A stretch of 64,000 nucleotides of DNA from REEB52 sp964626905 (GCA_964626905.1 CAZVHA010000001.1:521856-585855); one strand, 5' to 3'; positions 16,868 to 25,908 are shown, numbered from the stretch's first letter. Made by a program: numbers and translations. Notes: a model not told the origin generated them from the letters alone.

Positions 16868-17928
16868 TTTTCGAGCCTCTCCCGATAGAAATGATTGACA
16901 AGGGGAATCGTGAGATCGTCGAGATCGCCTTCCATGACCCGGTCGAGTTTGTATAAGGTGAGATCAATCCGGTGATCGGTCACCCGGTTTTGGGGAAAAT
17001 TGTAGGTCCGAATTCTCTCCGAGCGATCGCCGCTCCCCACCTGGGATTGGCGCAAACTGGATATCTCTTTTTCGCTTTTGCGCCGCATCTCTTCCGCAAT
17101 GCGACTCTCCAAAAGGCGCATCGCCTTGTCTTTATTCTTGTGCTGGCTCCTCTCCTCCTGGCAAGCGACAACCGTCCCGGTCGGCAAGTGGGTGATCCTA
17201 ACTGCGGAATCGGTCCGATTGACGTGCTGTCCTCCTGCGCCGGAAGCTCGGTAGGTGTCGATCTTTAGATCTTTTTCATCGATCTCAATTCTCTCGCTCT
17301 CATCCGGTTCCATCAAAATGGCGACAGTGATCGCCGAAGTGTGGACTCTCCCTTGCGTCTCTGTATCGGGAATTCTCTGCACCCGATGGGTCCCCGCCTC
17401 GTATTGCATGAGCCGAAATACATTGTGACCCGAAAGCGACATGATGTATTCCTTATAGCCGCCTACTTCCGATTCAGATGTGGAGAGCACTTCGCATTTC
17501 CACCCTTTTTTCCCAGTGTAATATTGATACATTCGGATACAATCGCCCACAAAAAGAGCTGCCTCATCGCCACCCGTGCCGGCGCGCAGCTCCATGATGA
17601 TGTTGCGAGAGTCTCTTGGATCGGGGGGGACAAGGAGAGTTTCGAGCTCCTTTTGAAGGGCGGGGATTTCCACCTCAAGGCGAGAAATTTCCTCCTTCAA
17701 AAGGAGGAGCATTTCGGCCTCTTTTTCCTTGGCGAGAAGGGCGCTGTTTTCTTTCAGCTCTTTTTCCGAAAAAGAGAGCCGATCCCAAACGTCTTTGAGC
17801 TGCGAGAGTTGGGAATGTTCTTGGGTCAACTCCCGATAACGCTTTTGGTCAGTAAGCGTTTCCGGATGGCCCAGCATCTCTTCGACCTCTCGCAGGCGGG
17901 CTAAGAGGCGCTGAACCTTATCTTTCAT
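16864..17928 (-). CDS. prfA: peptide chain release factor 1
   Basis: 354 residues. The GGQ motif reads RASGAGGQHVNRTDSAVR and is the peptidyl-tRNA hydrolysis site. ELRAGTGGDEAALFVGD and QRIPDTETQGRVHTSA are conserved RF1 segments. The stop-codon-reading PxT tripeptide is not resolved by eye, but position between rpmE and prmC is the chlamydial RF1 place. The gene follows rpmE with no gap. Confidence 0.96.
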   Translation of the reverse strand: MKDKVQRLLARLREVEEMLGHPETLTDQKRYRELTQEHSQLSQLKDVWDRLSFSEKELKENSALLAKEKEAEMLLLLKEEISRLEVEIPALQKELETLLVPPDPRDSRNIIMELRAGTGGDEAALFVGDCIRMYQYYTGKKGWKCEVLSTSESEVGGYKEYIMSLSGHNVFRLMQYEAGTHRVQRIPDTETQGRVHTSAITVAILMEPDESERIEIDEKDLKIDTYRASGAGGQHVNRTDSAVRITHLPTGTVVACQEERSQHKNKDKAMRLLESRIAEEMRRKSEKEISSLRQSQVGSGDRSERIRTYNFPQNRVTDHRIDLTLYKLDRVMEGDLDDLTIPLVNHFYRERLEK

Positions 17929-18240
17929 CTATTTTTTCTTTTTGACCTTTTTGAGTTTTGCCTCTTCTTGCTTCGCCTGGGTCTCTTTGACCTCTGCGGT
18001 TTTGCGCTGGTATTTCTTCGTAAATTTATCGACCCGCCCTTCAGTATCCATGAATTGGGTCGCCTTTGTGAAGAAAGGGTGCGACGCCGAGGAGACCGGG
18101 ACGCGGGAGAGGGGGTACTCTTTTCCCTCAAAAATTGTCTTTTCCTTTGGCTGCAATGTGCTGCCTATGATAAATTTAGACCCAGTTGAAGAGTCTTCAA
18201 ATAGAACTTCTTGGTAAGCGGGATGTTTATTCTGTTTCAT
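17929..18240 (-). CDS. rpmE: 50S ribosomal protein L31 (type B-like)
   Basis: 103 residues from the ATG at 18240; the frame stays open upstream but lacks any conserved sequence. MKQNKHPAYQEVLFEDSSTGSKFIIGSTL and ASHPFFTKATQFMDTEGRVDKFTKKY are the L31 signature. There is no zinc-binding CxxC pair, so it is the Cys-minus form. The about 30-residue Lys/Glu tail is longer than usual. Confidence 0.93.
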   Translation of the reverse strand: MKQNKHPAYQEVLFEDSSTGSKFIIGSTLQPKEKTIFEGKEYPLSRVPVSSASHPFFTKATQFMDTEGRVDKFTKKYQRKTAEVKETQAKQEEAKLKKVKKKK

Positions 18241-18269
18241 AAAAAGTGCCTTTTGAGATTTTGAGACCA

Positions 18270-18299
18270 ATGATAATGGATGCGTGTAGAAAAATTCAA
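18270..18299 (-). promoter_or_regulatory. putative sigma-70-type promoter for rpmE-prfA
   Basis: On the minus strand TTGAAT (18294-18299) and TATCAT (18270-18275) are separated by 18 bases and lie about 30 bases upstream of the rpmE ATG. Confidence 0.5.
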
Positions 18300-18322
18300 G
18301 GATTTCTGGTAAAAAAGTTTTT

Positions 18323-19126
18323 ATGAGACTCCCCCTAAAGGTATTGATTTCCACCACGGTTGGGCTCAGCCTGATCGCCGCTTTCGTTCCCCAGCTCACT
18401 GGGTGGCTCGCTCTTTCGAGAATGGGGATTGAACACCTGTTTTTATGGCAGCTGATCAGCTACTGTTTTGTGGTCAAAGGGCCCATTTCTGTAGCGTTTT
18501 TTCTCTCCCTTTTTTTCGACATGTACCTCCTTTGGATGTTTGGGACGCATCTGATAGAGAGGTCGAGGGCCCGTCTATTTTTTACCCTCTATTTTGGGGC
18601 GGTTTTTCTCGGGGGGGCGTCAACACTCCTCTTTCCGAACGGCTACTTAGCGGGGAGCACCAATGGAGTCTATGCGATTTTAGTTGCCTGGATGCTCCTC
18701 AATCAAAATTCGAAACTGCTCCTTTTTTTCGCCCTCCCCTTCAAGTCGCAGTGGCTGATTTTGGGGTTACTCGGGATGACCCTTTTGATCGATCTTTCAA
18801 ACGCCTATTGGGCTGGGGCAGTGAGCCTTGCCGTTGCCTCTGTCTACAGCTATCTTTTTACGTTGGTTGTCTGGAAAGAGCCGGGCCCCTTTTTCTTTCT
18901 TCGCCGGTATGAAAAAAAATTGTTTCAGTTTCTCGAAAAGCGAAAAAAGCATGAAAAATACAGCTCTTCTAAAATTTTTGATATCCGCTCGGGCGAGCCG
19001 ATCCTGGACGACGATCAGTTCATGGACACAATGCTCGATCGGATTTCGCGCCACGGAGAAGGCTCCCTCACAACGGCTGAAAAAAAGAGGATGAAAGAGA
19101 TCTCCAAGAGGAAAAGTCGTGTTTGA
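18323..19126 (+). CDS. rhomboid-like membrane protein, catalytic residues apparently lost
   Basis: 267 residues, about six membrane helices in residues 8-195, then a soluble tail. Rhomboid architecture: an HLFLWQLISYCF entry, an L1-like GTHLIERSRARLFFTLYF, and a GSTNGVYAI segment at 111-119 in the place of the GxSG serine motif; the Ser position reads Asn (N114). The expected His in the last helix is not present (AYWAGAVSLAVA). The tail DTMLDRISRHGEGSLTTAEKKRMKEISK is the small C-terminal helix typical of bacterial rhomboids. Together this suggests a pseudo-rhomboid. Its stop overlaps the GTG of the next gene by 8 bases. Confidence 0.7.
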   Translation: MRLPLKVLISTTVGLSLIAAFVPQLTGWLALSRMGIEHLFLWQLISYCFVVKGPISVAFFLSLFFDMYLLWMFGTHLIERSRARLFFTLYFGAVFLGGASTLLFPNGYLAGSTNGVYAILVAWMLLNQNSKLLLFFALPFKSQWLILGLLGMTLLIDLSNAYWAGAVSLAVASVYSYLFTLVVWKEPGPFFFLRRYEKKLFQFLEKRKKHEKYSSSKIFDIRSGEPILDDDQFMDTMLDRISRHGEGSLTTAEKKRMKEISKRKSRV

Positions 19127-19883
19127 CCCCATTTTAAAGTGGCGCACTGAAAACATTCGGGGAGGCGATGGAGTCATCGCAGGGGCAGATATTTCGCAAG
19201 AGTGGATCCTCCCTTGGTGGTGGAAGCACTACTCAGAGCACAACTCTCACCCTGTCGCTTGGATCGATTTTGGGATGTCGAAAAGGGCTAAAGAGTGGTG
19301 TCAAAAGCGGGGGGAACTTATCCCTTTGCGCATGCACGGGGATTTCATTGCAGAAGAAGGGAAGATTGAAGGGACCACAAAAGCCGATTGGGAAGAGAGC
19401 TCCGGCACCCATTTTTGGCCCCTTAGAAACGTCTGGTTTAAAAAGCCATTTGCCCTTTTGCAAACCCCCTTTGAAAGGACGGTTTGGATCGATATCGACT
19501 GTGAAGTGCTGGGCAAAATCGGCCCCCTTTTCCCATTTGCAGATGGCCCTGCAAAACTGGGGATGCATGAAGATAGAACCTTCTCCAAAAAAGGGGAAGA
19601 TCCGATGTACAACTCTGGAGTGATCTCTTTTTTGCGACAAAATCCGTTAATTTTAGATTGGGCCAAAGAGTGCATCGATAAAAATGATCAATTTGTCGGC
19701 GATCAAGAAGTATTTTCCAACCTCATCGCAAGAAGAAAGATCGCCATTGGGAAAATTCCCTCTCAATATAACTGGGGCCGGATGCGGGACGGGCGAGATG
19801 GCACAGTGATCTACCATTGGCACGGCAATCACGGCAAACAGGTGATCAGAGCTCAGATGCTTCAAGAAGAGATCTGTTTTTAG
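19119..19883 (+). CDS. GT-A fold glycosyltransferase (GT8-like)
   Basis: 254 residues with a GTG start overlapping the rhomboid-like gene. TVWIDIDCEVLG holds a DxD metal/nucleotide-sugar motif; MYNSGVISFLR and GDQEVFSNLI match the acceptor-side blocks of GT8-type enzymes; a terminal VIYHWHGNHGK carries the late His. No signal peptide is seen. Acceptor unknown; a surface polysaccharide or LPS is possible. The 3' end overlaps the convergent CT845-like gene by 38 bases. Confidence 0.65.
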   Translation: MFDPILKWRTENIRGGDGVIAGADISQEWILPWWWKHYSEHNSHPVAWIDFGMSKRAKEWCQKRGELIPLRMHGDFIAEEGKIEGTTKADWEESSGTHFWPLRNVWFKKPFALLQTPFERTVWIDIDCEVLGKIGPLFPFADGPAKLGMHEDRTFSKKGEDPMYNSGVISFLRQNPLILDWAKECIDKNDQFVGDQEVFSNLIARRKIAIGKIPSQYNWGRMRDGRDGTVIYHWHGNHGKQVIRAQMLQEEICF

Positions 19884-20106
19884 TATCTTTTTCGCGCGCG
19901 AGGAGCGCCATTTTTGCGACTTGGAGCCCATCCAATACTCCCTCTTCATGGCGAAAGTGGGGGTTCGTCTCGAGGGCGGGGAAGTCGTTGGGCTGCAAAA
20001 GATCTTCCTCAGTCACATGGGGGACGATTCTGCGGGCCATTTTGAGAAATTTTGTTTTTTGATGAGCGATGAGCTCATCGAGAATTTCAATCAATGGGTT
20101 GGGCAA
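19846..20106 (-). CDS. conserved chlamydial protein (CT845-like)
   Basis: About 86 residues. I place the start at a TTG (20106) with GGAG upstream, overlapping the end of tadA by 16 bases; an ATG upstream at 20160 lies well inside tadA. The conserved-looking core is VTEEDLLQPNDFPALE followed by NPHFRHEEGVLDGL. I recall a small protein of this type next to tadA in Chlamydia (CT845). No function is recognised; no membrane segment. Confidence 0.6.
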   Translation of the reverse strand: MPNPLIEILDELIAHQKTKFLKMARRIVPHVTEEDLLQPNDFPALETNPHFRHEEGVLDGLQVAKMALLAREKDTKNRSLLEASEL

Positions 20107-20564
20107 GGTTGTTTTTTTCTCCTCTGCTCTTGAAAAAATTTGCGCATCCACTCCGCGCACTCCGCTTCGAGGATGCGGGGGATGATTTCGAGTGTGTGAA
20201 TGGGGTGTTTTTCCTTAAAAAGATCGATCCAGCTCCCATTCGCCCCAACCCTCAAATCTGGCGCGCCCCAAACAAGCGTTTTCACCCTTGCATTCAAAAG
20301 GGCCCCTGCACACATGCAGCAAGGTTCCAAGGTGCAGTACAAAGTGCACTCCTCGAGGCGCCAATTGCCGAGGGCGCCTGCGCCTGCAGTGAGACAGATC
20401 ATTTCGGCATGGGCCGTCGCATCTTGGAGCAGCTCCACCTGATTGTGTCCGCGGGAGATGATTTTCCCCTCTTTCACAAGGACAGCGCCCACGGGCACTT
20501 CTTCAATTGCATACCCCTTTTTCGCCTCTTTGAGCGCCTCGCGCATGAAGATTTCATGATCCAT
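20091..20564 (-). CDS. tadA: tRNA-specific adenosine deaminase
   Basis: 157 residues from the ATG at 20564; in-frame sequence upstream belongs to the coding region of the neighbour. Converts A34 to inosine in tRNA-Arg(ACG). Zinc/catalytic motifs: ATAHAEM (His and proton-shuttle Glu) and CTLEPCCMCAGAL (two zinc Cys). NQVELLQDATAHAEM is typical. The start overlaps the preceding gene by 11 bases. Confidence 0.95.
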   Translation of the reverse strand: MDHEIFMREALKEAKKGYAIEEVPVGAVLVKEGKIISRGHNQVELLQDATAHAEMICLTAGAGALGNWRLEECTLYCTLEPCCMCAGALLNARVKTLVWGAPDLRVGANGSWIDLFKEKHPIHTLEIIPRILEAECAEWMRKFFQEQRRKKQPCPTH

Positions 20565-21189
20565 GTTTTTGCAAAGCTCTGATCTGTTTTTTGAGTGCGA
20601 GCGTATCCCGTTCGTATTTTTTTTGCACTCCGACAATTTTATCTTCGAGTCGCGCGATTTCTCTTGTTTGAGCTGCGATCCTCTTTTCCAAATCCTCTTT
20701 CCCGGCCGCCTCTTCCCCTTTTTTTTCATTGGCAGATCTTTCAGCCTCTGCGAGTCCTCGCAACTTCTCTCGGACCGATTCGGGAAATACCACCCCATTT
20801 AAAAGGACAAACAAAAATGTGGGGATCGCCCCAAAAGCCTCCACAGTCCCTGCTAATACTTTGGCGCTCTCCTCTTCCGAAATCGACTGAATTTGATCAA
20901 ATTCGGGGTTGATTTCGCTCAACCGCTCGGCAAAAATTTGATAAAGATCCCCATTTTTAAATACCCAGCGGTTCACCACCCACTCGGCAAGCTCCTGGTT
21001 CCCCTTCTTCAGCTCTTCGTCATAAGCCTTAAAAATTTCTTCAGTGGTGAGCCGATTTTGGGGCCGATTTCCAAAATAAGTCTTATAGAAGGCGAGGTTT
21101 GATCCAAGGTGCTCGGACTTAATATCTTTTTTGATCGCATTCAAAACGTCTGTCGTCCAGTTTTGTAAAGAGAGAAATTGATTTTCCAT
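20554..21189 (-). CDS. conserved hypothetical protein with C-terminal coiled coil
   Basis: 211 residues. No recognised domain. Residues about 1-150 are helical with a hydrophobic stretch AIPTFLFVLLNGVVF (about 119-135); residues about 150-211 are a Lys/Glu/Arg coiled coil (EKRIAAQTREIARLEDKIVGVQKKYERD). It starts upstream of tadA and is divergent from rpsO. Probably chlamydia-specific, perhaps a structural or effector-type protein. Confidence 0.6.
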   Translation of the reverse strand: MENQFLSLQNWTTDVLNAIKKDIKSEHLGSNLAFYKTYFGNRPQNRLTTEEIFKAYDEELKKGNQELAEWVVNRWVFKNGDLYQIFAERLSEINPEFDQIQSISEEESAKVLAGTVEAFGAIPTFLFVLLNGVVFPESVREKLRGLAEAERSANEKKGEEAAGKEDLEKRIAAQTREIARLEDKIVGVQKKYERDTLALKKQIRALQKHGS

Positions 21190-21258
21190 AGCCGCCTGAA
21201 GGGTTAAGAGTTAATTTTGGTCGAGCATAGCAGAAAAAGGGCATTTCGATGAAGGGGA

Positions 21259-21287
21259 TTGCCCGATTATTCAAAATCCGGTATAAT
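21259..21287 (+). promoter_or_regulatory. putative sigma-70-type promoter of rpsO-pnp
   Basis: TTGCCC at 21259-21264, a 17-base spacer, and a perfect TATAAT at 21282-21287. It lies 44 bases upstream of the rpsO ATG, in the intergenic region. Confidence 0.75.
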
Positions 21288-21330
21288 GCAATCAACAAAA
21301 AATTCTATTAAACCGGAGACGCCCTGAAAC

Positions 21331-21600
21331 ATGTCTTTAGATAAAGGTACCAAAGAAGAGATCACAAAAAAATTTCAGTTGCACGAGAAAGATACCGGTT
21401 CTGCCGACGTCCAAATCGCCATTTTAACTGAAAGAATTGCTGAGTTAACAGAACACTTGAAGCTCGCTCCAAAAGATCACGGCTCACGACTGGCCCTTTT
21501 GAAGCTCGTAGGCCAAAGGCGAAAGCTTCTCGACTATCTCAATTCGACCGACACCAAGCGATACCAAAACTTGATCGTCCGCCTCAACTTGAGAAAATGA
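21331..21600 (+). CDS. rpsO: 30S ribosomal protein S15
   Basis: 89 residues, the usual S15 length. KFQLHEKDTGSADVQIAILTERIAELTEHLK and KDHGSRLALLKLVGQRRKLLDYL are the classical S15 motifs binding 16S rRNA. Followed by pnp as in most bacteria. Confidence 0.97.
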   Translation: MSLDKGTKEEITKKFQLHEKDTGSADVQIAILTERIAELTEHLKLAPKDHGSRLALLKLVGQRRKLLDYLNSTDTKRYQNLIVRLNLRK

Positions 21601-21610
21601 TTTTTTTAAT

Positions 21611-21630
21611 GGGGGAGCCTCGCCTCCCCC
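21611..21630 (+). terminator. hairpin between rpsO and pnp, probable attenuator/processing site
   Basis: GGGGGAG pairs with CTCCCCC across a 6-base loop. No immediate T-run follows, so partial termination or RNA processing, as known for the rpsO-pnp intergenic region in E. coli, is more likely than full termination (inference). Confidence 0.5.
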
Positions 21631-21691
21631 TTGCCATTTAACCCTTTTTTCTTTACCCTCTTATCCTTATATGTAATTGGAGAAAGAAAGA

Positions 21692-23803
21692 ATGTTAAAG
21701 CGCGAAACCATCCAGATCCCAGTCGGAAAAAGAACTCTCAGGATTGAAACCGGCCATGTAGCCCGCCAAGCGAACGGGGCGGTCATGCTCCACTGCGAGG
21801 ATACTGTTGTTTTCGCATCGGCTTGCGCCGCTCCCACAGCGAGCAGCGAGATCGACTTTTTTCCACTCAGAGTCGACTACCAGGAAAAATACTCATCCGT
21901 TGGCAAAACAGCCAGTGGCTTCATCAAAAGAGAAGGGCGCCCAAGCGAGAGGGAAATTTTAGCCTCGCGCCTCATTGATCGCCCCTTAAGACCGATGTTT
22001 GAAGAGGGGTACTACAATGAAGTGCAGCTCCTCGCTTACGTCTTTTCTTACGATGGAAAAAACTTACCCGATGTCCTCGCCATTTGCGCCTCATCTGCAG
22101 CGCTTGTTCTCTCCGATATTCCGCTCGTCAAACCGGTCGGCGCAGTCCGCGTCGGGAGGGTCAATGGGGAATTCATCGTCAATCCGACGGCAGACGAGAT
22201 GAAAGAGTCCAAACTCGATCTCGTTTTGGCTGGAACTGAAGATGCGATTTTAATGATCGAGGGATTTTGCAACTTTTTAACCGAAGAAGAGGTTTTAACC
22301 GCGATTGAAATGGGCCATCAGGCGATCCGCGGATTTTGCCATCAACTTCTCGCTTGGGCGAAAAAAATCGGCAAAGAGAAAAAGCTCGGCACGCTCCGAA
22401 AAATTCCGCACGAGGTGAATACCGCAGTTCACACTGCCGCTGAAACCCTCATCGCCTCCGCATTGAGAATCGCCTCAAAACAAGAGCGAGAAAAAACGCT
22501 CAGCGAAATCAAAGAGACCGTCATCAGAACTCTATTGCCTGAAGGCAACGAGGCAAAATACTCGAAAACCGATCTCGTCCTCTCCTATAAAAACCTCCAA
22601 TCATCCCTCATGCGCAAAATGATCCTTGCCGAAAAGAAGAGGATCGACGGAAGAGGGCTTGAAGATATCCGGCACATCGATATCGAACAGTCGATTTTGC
22701 CAAGGACACACGGCAGCTCCCTTTTCACAAGAGGAGAGACGCAGTCGCTCGCAGTTTGCACCCTCGGCGGAGGCAATGCGGCGCAGCGCTATGAGGATCT
22801 GCACGGCGAAGGGACGCAAAAGTTTTATCTGCAATACTTTTTCCCTCCGTTTTCTGTGGGAGAAGTGGGGCGAATGGGGACACCCGGAAGACGGGAGATC
22901 GGCCACGGAAAATTGGCTGAAAGGGCGCTCGCCGCAACCTTGCCAAAACAGGAGGATTTCCCCTATGTAATCCGCCTTGAGTCGAACATCACCGAATCGA
23001 ACGGCTCCTCTTCGATGGCCTCTGTTTGCGGCGGCTGTCTTGCAATGATGGATGCAGGGGTTCCAATCAAGCGGCCCGTCGCCGGAATTGCGATGGGACT
23101 CATCTTGGAGGGGGACGCCTTTGCGATCCTCTCTGATATTTTGGGCGCCGAAGATGCGCTCGGCGATATGGATTTCAAAGTGACTGGCGATAACGACGGC
23201 ATCACCGCTTTCCAAATGGATATCAAAGTGGAGGGGATCACCCTTACCATTATGAGAAAAGCGCTCGAGCAGGCCAAGAAGGGACGCCAATACATTTTGG
23301 AAAAGATGCTCGCCATCTGTCCAAAATCGAAAGAGGAGATGTCAATCTACGCGCCGCGCATTGAGACGATGAAGATCAAACCGAGCAAGATCGGCATTGT
23401 GATCGGCCCAGGCGGCAAACAGATCCGCAGCATCATCGAAGAGACGGGCGTCCAAATTGACATCGACGATACGGGCCTTGTCAATATTGCCTCGACCAAT
23501 CCCGATGCGATGGAAAAAGCAAAAGCGATCATCTACAGCCTCACTGCAGAGGCCGAAATTGGCAAAATCTACAACGGCAAAATCGTATCGGTGATGCAGT
23601 TTGGATTTTTTGTCGAGATCTTCCCTGGAAAAGAGGGGTTATGCCACATCTCTGAAATCTCCAACACAAAACGGATCCAAAACATCCATGATGCCCCCTT
23701 CAAAGAGGGCGATCGGATGGAGGTGAAGGTGATCGACATCAATGACCGCGGGCAAATTCGCCTGAGTCACAAAGCTGTGTTAGAAGAGACATTGACGAGG
23801 TGA
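21692..23803 (+). CDS. pnp: polynucleotide phosphorylase
   Basis: 703 residues from the ATG at 21692 (GGAGAAAG about 6 bases upstream; an in-frame TTG at 21677 is less likely). 3'-5' phosphorolytic RNase. Two RNase PH domains are visible (HCEDTVVFASACA early; RTHGSSLFTRGETQSLAVCTLGGG in the second), then a KH domain with IGPGGKQIRSIIEETGVQIDI and an S1 domain beginning GKIYNGKIVSVMQFGFFVE. Catalytic LGDMDFKVTGDNDGITAFQMDIK is intact. Confidence 0.97.
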   Translation: MLKRETIQIPVGKRTLRIETGHVARQANGAVMLHCEDTVVFASACAAPTASSEIDFFPLRVDYQEKYSSVGKTASGFIKREGRPSEREILASRLIDRPLRPMFEEGYYNEVQLLAYVFSYDGKNLPDVLAICASSAALVLSDIPLVKPVGAVRVGRVNGEFIVNPTADEMKESKLDLVLAGTEDAILMIEGFCNFLTEEEVLTAIEMGHQAIRGFCHQLLAWAKKIGKEKKLGTLRKIPHEVNTAVHTAAETLIASALRIASKQEREKTLSEIKETVIRTLLPEGNEAKYSKTDLVLSYKNLQSSLMRKMILAEKKRIDGRGLEDIRHIDIEQSILPRTHGSSLFTRGETQSLAVCTLGGGNAAQRYEDLHGEGTQKFYLQYFFPPFSVGEVGRMGTPGRREIGHGKLAERALAATLPKQEDFPYVIRLESNITESNGSSSMASVCGGCLAMMDAGVPIKRPVAGIAMGLILEGDAFAILSDILGAEDALGDMDFKVTGDNDGITAFQMDIKVEGITLTIMRKALEQAKKGRQYILEKMLAICPKSKEEMSIYAPRIETMKIKPSKIGIVIGPGGKQIRSIIEETGVQIDIDDTGLVNIASTNPDAMEKAKAIIYSLTAEAEIGKIYNGKIVSVMQFGFFVEIFPGKEGLCHISEISNTKRIQNIHDAPFKEGDRMEVKVIDINDRGQIRLSHKAVLEETLTR

Positions 23804-23806
23804 TCG

Positions 23807-25612
23807 ATGCCGCGCACATTGGCCAAAGAACTGTCAGACAACATTGGCAAGCAGGTCGTTATTCGAGGATGGCTCAACAACCTGCGCGCCATGGGAAAAT
23901 TGGCCTTTTTGCTTCTCAGAGACCGCAGTGGCCTTGCACAGGTGGTGATCGAAGATAAGGGGGAAATCGAAAAAGTCTCCTCCTTGCAGCCGGGATCGAT
24001 TTTGAGAATCGAGGGGAAAGTCGTCTCCTCCAATTCGGTTTACAAAGCGGAACTGATCCACCCCAAAATTGGAGTGGAAAACCCGATTTTGGAAGTGCCG
24101 CCCATCGAATATTACAAGCCGCAAATGCAGGCGGATCTCGACTTTATCCTCGATCACCGCCCGATAGCCCTTCGCAATCGAGAGATCGCAGCTATCTTCA
24201 AAATCCAAGGAGAAGTTGCCCACGCGTATCAACTGTATATGCACGACGTGGTGGGTGCAGGTGAATATTTCGCCCCAAACATCATCGGCGCATCGTCTGA
24301 GGGAGGAGCAGAGTTTTTCAACGTCGACTATTTTGGCTACACGGCAACACTTGCTCAAAGTAGCCAGCTCTATAAGCAGATTATGGTAGGAGTAAACGAG
24401 CGGGTCTTTGCGCTCATGCCTTTTTTTAGAGCCGAACCCTCCCACACAACAAGGCACATCTCCGAGGGAAAACAATTTGAATTCGAGATGGGTTTTTTCG
24501 AGCACTGGGAAGAAATCATGGATGTCCAAGAAGGGTGCATCAAATTTATCCTCAAATATCTACACACTCACTGCAAAGACGAGATCCAGACTCTTGGGAA
24601 CAACATCATTGAAGCGCCCGAAAATGTCCCTTTCCCGAGAATCTCGTTTCAAAAAGCGACAGAAATCGCCTTCCAACGGACAGGAGTGGATGAGAGGGGG
24701 GAACCCGACTTAAGCCCTGCTGCTGAAAGAGAGCTTTGCGCTTGGAGCAAAGAGACTTTTGGGACCGATCTCGTCTTCATCACCGATTGGAAAGTGGAAA
24801 AGCGCCCCTTTTACTCTATGGCCAAAAAGGAAAACCCCACATTGACCAACACATTTGATCTTCTTTGTGCAGGGACCGAAATCACCTCAGGTGGCCAAAG
24901 GCGCCACACTTATGATGCGATGGTGGAGGGGATTTTGATGAAGGGGATGGATCCAGAAGATTTCACCGACTACTTGAGCATTTTTAAATATGGAATGCCC
25001 CCTCACGGCGGCTTCGGAATGGGACTCGAAAGGCTCACCATGACCCTCCTCAAACTCAAAAATATCCGAGAAGCTTCTCTTTTCCCCTCAGATACAAAAC
25101 GGATTGCGGCAAATCGGATCAAGGCAAAAATCTTTTTCGGCGGAGAAAATATCCGCAACGAGATCATCCATCAGCTTAAGTCGAAAAAAATTGCATTTAA
25201 CCACCAAACCCACGAGCCCACACCCCATGCCGAAGATTCGGCGAGAGCCCGAAATATCCGCCTCGAAGAGGGGGTCAAAGCACTCATTTTGAGAGGGAAA
25301 AATACGAAGAAAAACTACCAATTCAACATCCCAGCCCACCTCAAGCTCGACATGAAAGCTGTTGCCGAACTCGTCAAAGAAAAGTGCGAATTTGAAGAGC
25401 CTGCAATCATTCTAGAGCGTTTCGGTCTCCAAATTGGAGGGATTCCCCCCTTCGGCCATCTGCTCAATCTAGAAACCTACTACGACGAAGCGATCGGGGG
25501 ACAAGAGCGAGCCGCCTTCAACTGCGGCCTCACGACCGAGTCAATCATTATGAGCTCAAAGGACCTGCTCACCCTTGTCGATCCTAAAATCGGAAAATTC
25601 TCCAAAAGCTGA
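23807..25612 (+). CDS. archaeal/eukaryal-type aspartyl-tRNA synthetase fused to a YbaK-like editing domain
   Basis: 601 residues, immediately after pnp. Residues about 1-105 form the anticodon-binding OB fold (VVIRGWLNNLRAMGKLAFLLLRDRSG). The class II core follows: motif 2 FRAEPSHTTRHISEG, TFDLLCAGTEITSGGQRRH, motif 3 GGFGMGLERL. Arrangement and 'EITSGGQR' mark the archaeal-type AspRS, not bacterial AspS. Residues about 445-595 add a domain with VKALILRGK, IPAHLKLDMKAVAEL and PPFGHLL...YYDEAIGGQERAAFNCG, matching YbaK/ProX trans-editing deacylases. The enzyme may be non-discriminating and feed the GatCAB amidotransferase (inference from other bacteria lacking AsnRS). I remember ftsH, not this gene, beside pnp in C. 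trachomatis. Confidence 0.85.
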   Translation: MPRTLAKELSDNIGKQVVIRGWLNNLRAMGKLAFLLLRDRSGLAQVVIEDKGEIEKVSSLQPGSILRIEGKVVSSNSVYKAELIHPKIGVENPILEVPPIEYYKPQMQADLDFILDHRPIALRNREIAAIFKIQGEVAHAYQLYMHDVVGAGEYFAPNIIGASSEGGAEFFNVDYFGYTATLAQSSQLYKQIMVGVNERVFALMPFFRAEPSHTTRHISEGKQFEFEMGFFEHWEEIMDVQEGCIKFILKYLHTHCKDEIQTLGNNIIEAPENVPFPRISFQKATEIAFQRTGVDERGEPDLSPAAERELCAWSKETFGTDLVFITDWKVEKRPFYSMAKKENPTLTNTFDLLCAGTEITSGGQRRHTYDAMVEGILMKGMDPEDFTDYLSIFKYGMPPHGGFGMGLERLTMTLLKLKNIREASLFPSDTKRIAANRIKAKIFFGGENIRNEIIHQLKSKKIAFNHQTHEPTPHAEDSARARNIRLEEGVKALILRGKNTKKNYQFNIPAHLKLDMKAVAELVKEKCEFEEPAIILERFGLQIGGIPPFGHLLNLETYYDEAIGGQERAAFNCGLTTESIIMSSKDLLTLVDPKIGKFSKS

Positions 25613-25614
25613 CC

Positions 25615-25908
25615 TCAGCCGTCATAAGGCCAGTCGCAGCGCTCGCAAGAATATCTCGGGTACGGCCTTGTATTCCGATGCCCGCAATGGGGACAAATCC
25701 AACTCTCATCCCCTTTATTTAAATAATAGCCGTTAGCATCGACATGAAGCGAATGGTTCAAACAGCGCAGGCCATCTGAATTGTACCAAATCCCATCTGC
25801 TGCAAATTCAAGTTCGTGGAATGGAACGTATCTTTTCCCTTCCTCGCTCGCCGACAATCCTGCTGCGGATGCCACGATCAAGAGGCCCCAAAAGCTCAGT
25901 TTTCTCAT
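25615..25908 (-). CDS. small exported zinc-ribbon-like protein
   Basis: 97 residues. A signal peptide covers about residues 1-20 (MRKLSFWGLLIVASAAGLSA). The C-terminus has CPHCGHRN...YSCERCD, two CxxC pairs spaced about 15 residues, suggesting a structural zinc or disulfide-stabilised ribbon. A further Cys lies at 49. Its stop is 3 bases from the convergent AspRS stop. Function unknown. Confidence 0.6.
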   Translation of the reverse strand: MRKLSFWGLLIVASAAGLSASEEGKRYVPFHELEFAADGIWYNSDGLRCLNHSLHVDANGYYLNKGDESWICPHCGHRNTRPYPRYSCERCDWPYDG

